A stretch of 37,494 bases of DNA from Candidatus Eiseniibacteriota bacterium (GTDB taxonomy: Bacteria > Eisenbacteria > RBG-16-71-46 > CAIMUX01 > WJJG01): contig JAGMBO010000086.1 of the NCBI GenBank assembly GCA_023129715.1, positions 1 to 37,494 on the forward strand, read 5' to 3'. Both the position numbers and the translations under genes were made by a program. How positions within the stretch are numbered: position 1 is the first letter of the stretch; each line of letters starts with the position of its first letter. Below are positions 32,024 through 37,494 of the stretch, one piece after another. Below the pieces are notes generated by a model. It made no database searches, was not told the DNA's origin, and worked only from the letters and a program-made list of their open reading frames with translations.

Positions 32024-32368
32024 CTACGTTGAAGCGAAGGCGGCGAGCGCTTCCGCTTCCTGGTAGTAGGAATCGAACACCTCGAGCAACTTGGTGATGA
32101 TCATCACCCGGGAGATCTTCTCGTTGGCATTGCAGATCTTCATCTCGCCGTCCGCGCTCTTGATGCTCGTATAGACCATGGTCATGATGCCGATTCCGGT
32201 GGAATTGGCCCAGGTGACCTTGTCCATGTTGAGGAGGAACTTGCGCTCGCCCTTGTCGAGCTGTTCCTTGATCGCATCCTTGATCGCGAAGTTCTCCGGC
32301 CCCCCTTCGAGCGCCCCCTTGAGATCGAAGACGACGACGTCACCTTCCTTGCGTGGCGTGAATTTCAT
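32024..32368 (-). CDS. STAS-domain anti-anti-sigma factor
   Basis: The product is 114 aa. The motifs VVVFDLKGAL, KFLLNMDKVTWANSTGIGIM and LLEVFDSYYQEAEALAAF fit SpoIIAA/RsbV-type antagonists, which bind an anti-sigma kinase when unphosphorylated. In the usual D-S-S-G motif this protein has N-S-T-G, so Thr57 would be the phospho-acceptor. AGAGG lies 8 nt before ATG 32368. No kinase or phosphatase partner is encoded nearby. It ends 16 nt from the convergent lipoprotein gene. The neighbouring ECF system uses a ZAS anti-sigma, so the two need not interact. Confidence 0.88.
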   Translation of the reverse strand: MKFTPRKEGDVVVFDLKGALEGGPENFAIKDAIKEQLDKGERKFLLNMDKVTWANSTGIGIMTMVYTSIKSADGEMKICNANEKISRVMIITKLLEVFDSYYQEAEALAAFAST

Positions 32369-32490
32369 GTGGTGTGCCTCTCGTCCGTGATTCGTGGGAA
32401 TGGCCAAGCTCCGGTGCGCGCCGCGAGCATACGCGGGAAGACCCGCCGGCGCAAGCAGACTGCAGCGGGATCTCGCTTCCCTCGGCCCCG

Positions 32491-34863
32491 CTACGGACGA
32501 TGGAGCTGGAAGATCCAGGGTTGCTCTGCCTGCAGAGCGCGTCCGGCCAGCGTGTTGCAGTTCTCGGCGATCTCCTCCCCGGCCCAGCCCAGACTGACGA
32601 TCCACTCCTCGGGAATCGGCTCTCGGAAGGCAAGCACGATCGATCCCGCGGCGTCCCGCTCGCCCGCCTGTCGGCAGGTGATCCAGCACTCGTGCGATCC
32701 AATTCGCGTGCGCACACCTAGTTCGGGCCAACCGTCGGGAAGCATCGGTGAGACACTGATCCGCGGCGGCGTCGCGGCAAGATCGACATCGAGTCCCAGG
32801 TAGTCATCGAGCACCGTGCGCAGCAGTTCGGAGAGCGACCAGGCTTGGCTCGTCGCGCCGCCGAACTCGTCGTTGCTCGCCGCCTCGACGCCGTCGCGAA
32901 TCTCCTGCAGTGTCCCGACCGCTCCCGCGTGGAGGATTTCGTCGAGCAACATGCGCGTCTGCGCGAACCCCTCGCGGGGGTCGCCGAGGGCGGAAATGAA
33001 TGGCCCCGACAGCCACAGCCAGACGTCCCCGTTGTGGTAGGCCTCGTCATAGTAGTGGCGCTCGAGATCCAGGTGCCGCGAATGAAAGGCCGGGTCATCG
33101 GCGGCCAGTGAGCGCACGCCCCAGGGGGTGACCAGCTCTCGGGCGGCCCGGCCGCAGACGGCTCCCCGCTCCTCGGCGGAGAAGAGTTCCGGCGAGGCCA
33201 GGATCGCCAGGAGCCCATTGGGCCGAACCTGCGTGTCGCGGGAGTTGTCGGCGTTGAGATGATCAACAAGGCATCCATGGTGCCAAAAGTGCTCGCGGAA
33301 GCCCGCCATCAGACGCTCGGCCTGATCCCGATAGCGCGCCGCATCACCAGGGTCCCCGAATCGCCCCGCCATGCGCGCCGCCACGCGCAGGCTGCGGTGG
33401 AAGAGCGCCTGTACTTCCACCGCCCGATTCCCGCGCGGGGAGTAGGGATGCGCTTCCCCACCGGCGTCCATCCAGGTCTCGCCGTCGCCGTGGGTCAGGA
33501 ACCCATGTTCGTCGACCGCATGCCGCAGCGCTCCCTCGACGGCGCGGAATACAACCGGAGCCATCTCGGCCGCAAAGGCATCGTCTCCGGAACGCCGCCA
33601 GAGTTCATCGAGGGCGCGCACGAACCACCATGTCCCATCGATGCCGGCAAACTGCACCTGCTCGACGGTAACGAAATTCGGCAGGCGCCCCTCGCGGGGG
33701 CTGTCGGGATCCCGCTCCTGGAACGTGGCAAAGGACCTGAGGATGGTTTGCGCCGTGGCGAAGTCGCCCTGAACGAGACACGCGCCGGGGAGCACGATGA
33801 AGCTGTCCCGCCCCCAGTAGGTCGTGAACCAGTAGAACCCGGCATAGATCCCGGCACCCCGCTGCTCCATGATGAGATTGTCGAGCGAGATGCGCGCCCA
33901 GGCGAGCGCCCGGTCATCGGCGGGGGCCCCGGTCCGGATGCGTGCCCCGACGAGCAACCGCGTCAACCGGGCACGGCGCATCTCGGCCAGCCGGTCCGCC
34001 TCCTGCCGCAGGCGTCGCACACGTTGCGCGGCCGCCTCGGCGCTGGTATCGGCGGCGATGAAGACTTCGACGCGCCCCACCGGCACCCGGCTGGGAATGC
34101 GACCGCTGATCGCCCCCGGGATGTAGGGCGAGGCCTGGCCCATCGCCTTGCGCGCCGCATCCTTCGGATAGGTCGTATCGACGTAGCGGCCCTCCTCGCG
34201 GAATTCCTCCGCCCCGGTGACCGCGATGGCGAGCCACGCCGGATGGTCGAGGGTGCCCGCCGTGGCGATCTCGTCCTCCCGCGCGATGCGCAGCAGCCCC
34301 TCGCGCCACTCGACGCGGTAGGCGGGCTTCCCCACGCGCCAGAGAAACCGCATGTCGATGCGGGGTACGAAGGCGAATCGCCCCGCCGGAAGCCCCTTGT
34401 AGGAAACATGAAATCCGTTGGCCCGATCGAAGAGCATCACCGTCTCGGTGACCTCGGTGCCCGCCGGCAGGCAATGATGGCGCACGAGACGGTCGGGGTA
34501 GACCTCCGCCGTCACCGCGGTGCCCGGTCCTATTTCGGACCCGTCGGCCGCGCGCAAGACCCAGCCGTCGACCAGCTCGTGCATGGCCACGTAGAAGCCA
34601 TGATAGCTGCGCGTATCGGGTCCAATCGCCTCACCGGCCAGATGAGCGGCACCCTTGTCGGTAAAGATGAATTCGCGCGGGTGTTCACGGGAAACACCGA
34701 TGGCAAGCGCGTCGAGGTTGATGACCTCGTCGGACGCGGGGAATGTCAAACCTACATCCTCGGTTCTCTCCGCCATCGCACCGTCCGCCTCGCACGACAC
34801 TGCGCCCAGACACAGCGCACCCGTGACGAGCAACAACGCCAGCCAGGATCTCCCGGGGCTCAT
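32491..34863 (-). CDS. Exported GDE-type (amylo-alpha-1,6-glucosidase-like) glycosidase
   Basis: The product is 790 aa. A signal peptide ends A-V-S-Cys24, a possible lipobox. The N-terminal ~300 residues form a beta-rich domain (TRSYHGFYVAMHELVDGWVL, as in the glycogen-debranching N-terminal domain). The rest is an (alpha/alpha)6 barrel with FYWFTTYWGRDSFIVLPG, GIDGTWWFVRALDEL, GDGETWMDAGG, RGNRAVEVQALF, YHNGDVWLWLSGP and SQAWSLSELLR, matching bacterial and archaeal amylo-alpha-1,6-glucosidases. These normally act on glycogen in the cytoplasm. An exported form suggests use of external alpha-glucans, or another glycan with a related fold. The SD is GGAGG about 10 nt upstream. Confidence 0.87.
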   Translation of the reverse strand: MSPGRSWLALLLVTGALCLGAVSCEADGAMAERTEDVGLTFPASDEVINLDALAIGVSREHPREFIFTDKGAAHLAGEAIGPDTRSYHGFYVAMHELVDGWVLRAADGSEIGPGTAVTAEVYPDRLVRHHCLPAGTEVTETVMLFDRANGFHVSYKGLPAGRFAFVPRIDMRFLWRVGKPAYRVEWREGLLRIAREDEIATAGTLDHPAWLAIAVTGAEEFREEGRYVDTTYPKDAARKAMGQASPYIPGAISGRIPSRVPVGRVEVFIAADTSAEAAAQRVRRLRQEADRLAEMRRARLTRLLVGARIRTGAPADDRALAWARISLDNLIMEQRGAGIYAGFYWFTTYWGRDSFIVLPGACLVQGDFATAQTILRSFATFQERDPDSPREGRLPNFVTVEQVQFAGIDGTWWFVRALDELWRRSGDDAFAAEMAPVVFRAVEGALRHAVDEHGFLTHGDGETWMDAGGEAHPYSPRGNRAVEVQALFHRSLRVAARMAGRFGDPGDAARYRDQAERLMAGFREHFWHHGCLVDHLNADNSRDTQVRPNGLLAILASPELFSAEERGAVCGRAARELVTPWGVRSLAADDPAFHSRHLDLERHYYDEAYHNGDVWLWLSGPFISALGDPREGFAQTRMLLDEILHAGAVGTLQEIRDGVEAASNDEFGGATSQAWSLSELLRTVLDDYLGLDVDLAATPPRISVSPMLPDGWPELGVRTRIGSHECWITCRQAGERDAAGSIVLAFREPIPEEWIVSLGWAGEEIAENCNTLAGRALQAEQPWIFQLHRP

Positions 34864-34940
34864 CGTCCTGCTCCCTCCGCGCCCAGGCGACCCCGCACCG
34901 CCCGCCGGCCCGCGGGGACGGCCAGGGGGCCCCGGGCGGT

Positions 34941-35969
34941 CTACTGGCTCAGATAGACGGCCAGGAGATCGATCGCCGCCTGGACGTCGTCCTTGTGGGC
35001 CGTCTCATTGACCGAGTGCACGTAGCGTACCGGAATCGACAGCGTGATCACCCGCGCCCCGCCGCGGACACGCTGCATCCCGCCGGCATCAGTCCCGCCG
35101 CGCGGCAGGATCTCGAGTTGGTAGGGGATCTCGTGCTCCTCGGCCAGCGCGCGGAACTCACGGACCAGTTTCGCATCCGAGATCGAACTGGAATCCATGA
35201 TCTTCAACGCCACCCCCTTGCCGAGCTCGGTCACCCGGCTCTGTGCTTCGGCATCGGGAGTGTCGACCGCCAAGGTGACGTCGAGAGCAATCGCGATATC
35301 GGGAGCGATCTCGTAGGCGGAGGTCAGCGCCCCCCGCAGTCCAACCTCTTCCTGGACCGTGCCGACGGCATAGATGTCGTGGCGATTGCCCTCGACTGCC
35401 CGCAGCGCCTCGATCATTACATAGACGCCAATCCGGTCGTCGAGCGCCTTGCCCGTAACGCAGTCACCCATGCGCGTGAACCCACGTTGCCAGATGACGC
35501 GGTCGCCGATTTCCGCCTTCTTCTTGACCGTCTCTGCGGGAAGGCCGAGATCGACGAAGAAGCTTCCGACCCGCAGGTCCTTCTTGCGGTCTTCGGACGT
35601 CTGCAAGTGGATCGGTTTCCCGGCCACATTGAGCAGACCGGTCAATCTGTGCGTGCCCTTGCCGAGCACTGTCACCCGCTGGGCCATCAGCGTGCGCGGA
35701 TCGAAGCCGCCGGCAGGGTGCACGCGCAGGAATCCCTTGTCATCGATGTGGCTGACGATGAACCCGATCTCGTCCATGTGGGCCGCCAGCATGATCCGCT
35801 TGCGGCCCGCCTGGCGACCCTTGCCCCTCTTGACCCCGATGACATTGCCCAGGGTGTCGGTCGAGACCTTACCGCAGAGGGGCTTGAGTTCCGCCGCGAC
35901 CAATTCGGCGACTTCTTCCTCATGGCCCGATCCTCCGAACGCCTCCGATAATCGCTTGAGCAGCTTCAT
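34941..35969 (-). CDS. M42-family metallo-aminopeptidase
   Basis: The product is 342 aa, the usual family length. Ligands of the two-metal site are visible in order: the His of AAHMDEIGF, the Asp of TGKALDDRIG, QEEVGLRGA (the first Glu is the catalytic base), the Asp of IALDVT, and the His of VRYVHSVNE. RGGTDAGGMQ is also conserved. M42 enzymes such as TET and FrvX assemble into large tetrahedral dodecamers that remove N-terminal residues from short peptides in the cytoplasm. GGGAGG lies 5 nt before ATG 35969. It follows the glycosidase on the same strand after 78 nt and may form a separate transcript. Confidence 0.95.
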   Translation of the reverse strand: MKLLKRLSEAFGGSGHEEEVAELVAAELKPLCGKVSTDTLGNVIGVKRGKGRQAGRKRIMLAAHMDEIGFIVSHIDDKGFLRVHPAGGFDPRTLMAQRVTVLGKGTHRLTGLLNVAGKPIHLQTSEDRKKDLRVGSFFVDLGLPAETVKKKAEIGDRVIWQRGFTRMGDCVTGKALDDRIGVYVMIEALRAVEGNRHDIYAVGTVQEEVGLRGALTSAYEIAPDIAIALDVTLAVDTPDAEAQSRVTELGKGVALKIMDSSSISDAKLVREFRALAEEHEIPYQLEILPRGGTDAGGMQRVRGGARVITLSIPVRYVHSVNETAHKDDVQAAIDLLAVYLSQ

Positions 35970-36312
35970 GGTCGCCTCCCTTGCCTTCCGGTGACCCAGT
36001 GGGCCTCTACTCTAGCGCCGAGCTGGGGGGCGCGTCCAGCGTGCGAGCCTTCCCGCCCGGCCAGATCCACCTCTGTGCGGCGGTTGCCCGGCCCGCCGTG
36101 TGGCCGGGATACGCCACTCCCGGGGCCGGTGCCCGAGTCCGGCCACGCGGGGGCGCTCCCCAAACCGCGGCACTATATATGTGAATCCGCCGGGTCGAAG
36201 GATTAGCAAGACCGACCCCGGCCCTGCGGCGGCTAGCAGCAAGAGGCTGGGACCCCGCGGAGATCGGAGGACGCGAGCGATCGGACTGCACACCCATGTG
36301 CGAGGGGGCAGG
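35970..36312. other. Divergent intergenic region, M42 peptidase / HD-GYP
   Basis: No gene is supported in these 343 nt. An AT-rich CACTATATATGTG (36171-36183) stands out from the GC-rich surroundings and could serve as a -10 for either direction, but no matching -35 is seen. Confidence 0.4.
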
Positions 36313-37476
36313 GTGACCGACCCGGAAGAGACGAAAGAGCAGGCCGCAGAGCAGACTGTCGGGCAGGCTGCAGAAGAGGCCCCAGGACAGGCCGCCTCGG
36401 CGGAGGCGGAGGAGACGCCGCAGGCGAGCTCCGATGAAGCTGTCCTTGGCGAGGAGATCGAGGCCGCAGAGGGAACCTTCCAGCGAATCCCCCTGCAGAG
36501 CCTGCGTCTCGATACCTACACCGACTTCAATCTCTACCTGAAGCTCGCCAACACGAATCGCTACGTCCTCTACCGCAATGCAAACCTCCTATTCACCGAA
36601 CGCCACCGGGCGAAACTCCAAGAGAATGCGGTCAAGCATGCATACATTTCCGCCGAGGACCGCATGCGTTACTTCCGCTATCTGGAAGGACGCCTGAATG
36701 AGATCGTCAGCGACGGCAGCCTCACCGCGACCGAGACGTCGCGAATCGTCTATGAATGCAGTACGCACCTGGTCCGCGAGATCATCGAGAAGCCCTGGGT
36801 TGGAGAGAACATCAAGCGCGCCGAGGGGTTGATCTGTAACACCGTTGATCATCTCTTGCAGGGAGCCAGTCACCTGAAGGCCATGATCAGCATCATGTCC
36901 GCTGACTATTACACGTACACGCACTCGGTGAATGTCTGTGTCTTTGGTGTTGCCCTCGGGCAGCGCGTAGGTCTCTCCGGCCAAGAGCTCAACGAGCTCG
37001 GCATCGGCCTGCTGTTGCACGATGTCGGCAAGTCAGAGATCAGCAAGGAGATCCTCAACAAGCCCGGTTCGCTCACGCCGGAAGAGTGGCAGGAGATGAA
37101 GACCCACCCGGCACGCGGCGTGGAGATACTGAAGAACACACAACAGGTGGGACCGAACTCACTGCTGGTCGTCGGCCAGCATCACGAGAAATGCACCGGC
37201 AAGGGGTATCCGAAGGCATTGACCAGTGATGAGATCCACATCTATGCCAAGATCGCCAGCGTCGCCGATGTCTTCGATGCCCTGACGACCAACCGCTCCT
37301 ACCGCAAGGCGCTGGAGTCGTTCCCCGCGCTGCGACTGATGCGCAAGGAAATGATCCGCGACTTCAATCCAGGACTCTTCCGGGAGCTGATCCAGATGCT
37401 CGGCAGCCGTGAGGTTCTCGTTAGCGCTCCCGACCGGGAGGATTACAGGAGTTCCCGCGGGCGGGCGGCCGCCTAG
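36313..37476 (+). CDS. HD-GYP domain cyclic-di-GMP phosphodiesterase
   Basis: The product is 387 aa, starting at GTG 36313 (GAGGGGG about 5 nt upstream). No in-frame ATG lies nearby and upstream sequence has no start signal. Residues 1-60 are acidic, Ala/Glu/Gln-rich and probably disordered. A roughly 120-residue domain follows (FQRIPLQSLRLDTYTDFNLYL, LYRNANLLFTERH), like the N-terminal part of many HD-GYP proteins. The catalytic part has THSVNV, LHDVGK, HPARGVEILK, QHHEK and GKGYP, then DVFDALTTNRSYRKAL, so the metal ligands and the GYP loop are intact. It should hydrolyse c-di-GMP, which affects surface attachment and motility. No membrane segment or receiver domain is seen. Confidence 0.93.
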   Translation: MTDPEETKEQAAEQTVGQAAEEAPGQAASAEAEETPQASSDEAVLGEEIEAAEGTFQRIPLQSLRLDTYTDFNLYLKLANTNRYVLYRNANLLFTERHRAKLQENAVKHAYISAEDRMRYFRYLEGRLNEIVSDGSLTATETSRIVYECSTHLVREIIEKPWVGENIKRAEGLICNTVDHLLQGASHLKAMISIMSADYYTYTHSVNVCVFGVALGQRVGLSGQELNELGIGLLLHDVGKSEISKEILNKPGSLTPEEWQEMKTHPARGVEILKNTQQVGPNSLLVVGQHHEKCTGKGYPKALTSDEIHIYAKIASVADVFDALTTNRSYRKALESFPALRLMRKEMIRDFNPGLFRELIQMLGSREVLVSAPDREDYRSSRGRAAA

Positions 37477-37494
37477 CCCGGATAATTCATGATT

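Noticed and set aside
33259-34956. Plus-strand open frame of about 565 codons opposite the glycosidase
   Set aside because: It is an antisense shadow in GC-rich DNA. Its translation is Arg/Pro/Gly-rich and has no domain.
1-37494. CRISPR array, insertion sequence, tRNA or rRNA
   Set aside because: No regularly spaced short repeats, transposase motifs, terminal inverted repeats or tRNA arm consensus outside coding regions were found on reading.

Overview
The window looks like a GC-rich chromosomal segment from a Gram-negative (two-membrane) bacterium of the FCB superphylum. A Candidatus Eisenbacteria-like lineage is my best guess. The reasons are several exported lipoproteins, an outer-membrane barrel ending in an aromatic residue, FG-GAP and beta-helix surface proteins, and two secreted proteins that end in the FlgD-Ig/type IX-like C-terminal module typical of that group. 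No rRNA or tRNA was seen, so the taxonomy is inference only.

Left part (1-10.4 kb): two giant exported proteins are divergently transcribed. The minus-strand protein (about 2030 aa) is a probable lipoprotein with 14 tandem six-cysteine Ig-like repeats and a C-terminal right-handed beta-helix. The plus-strand protein (1197 aa) has 12 FG-GAP blades, an ASH/Hydin-like domain, a carbohydrate-module-like domain and a FlgD-Ig tail.

10.7-15.5 kb, minus strand: a HybA-like four-cluster ferredoxin, a HybB/NrfD-type quinone-site membrane protein and an octaheme cytochrome c form a compact electron-transfer operon. It runs on, with overlapping frames, into endonuclease IV (nfo). An outer-membrane barrel gene with its own terminator lies upstream. 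No hydrogenase large subunit is visible.

15.6-24.6 kb: an S9 peptidase, an exported 6-bladed beta-propeller protein, an orphan ParB/Srx-fold protein, an AbfT-type CoA-transferase and an exported metallophosphoesterase with a FlgD-Ig tail. Two decayed fragments are also here. One is the end of an outer-membrane barrel (about 19.34-19.55 kb). The other is a frameshifted beta-helix gene related to the giant lipoprotein (about 24.2-24.6 kb).

24.67-27.66 kb: a minus-strand block that reads as an accessory island. The AbiEi/AbiEii toxin-antitoxin pair sits behind a promoter covered by a near-perfect palindrome. A 60-aa unknown ORF, a GNAT acetyltransferase coupled to it by ATGA, and a STAS/SEC14-like protein follow. 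A roughly 140-nt highly structured element separates the last two genes.

28.0-37.5 kb: a two-TM RCK potassium channel; an ECF sigma / ZAS anti-sigma / lipoprotein operon with an ECF-like promoter; a STAS anti-anti-sigma protein; a lipoprotein-anchored GDE-type glucosidase; an M42 aminopeptidase; and an HD-GYP c-di-GMP phosphodiesterase. This part suggests envelope-stress and signalling functions together with extracellular glycan and peptide degradation.
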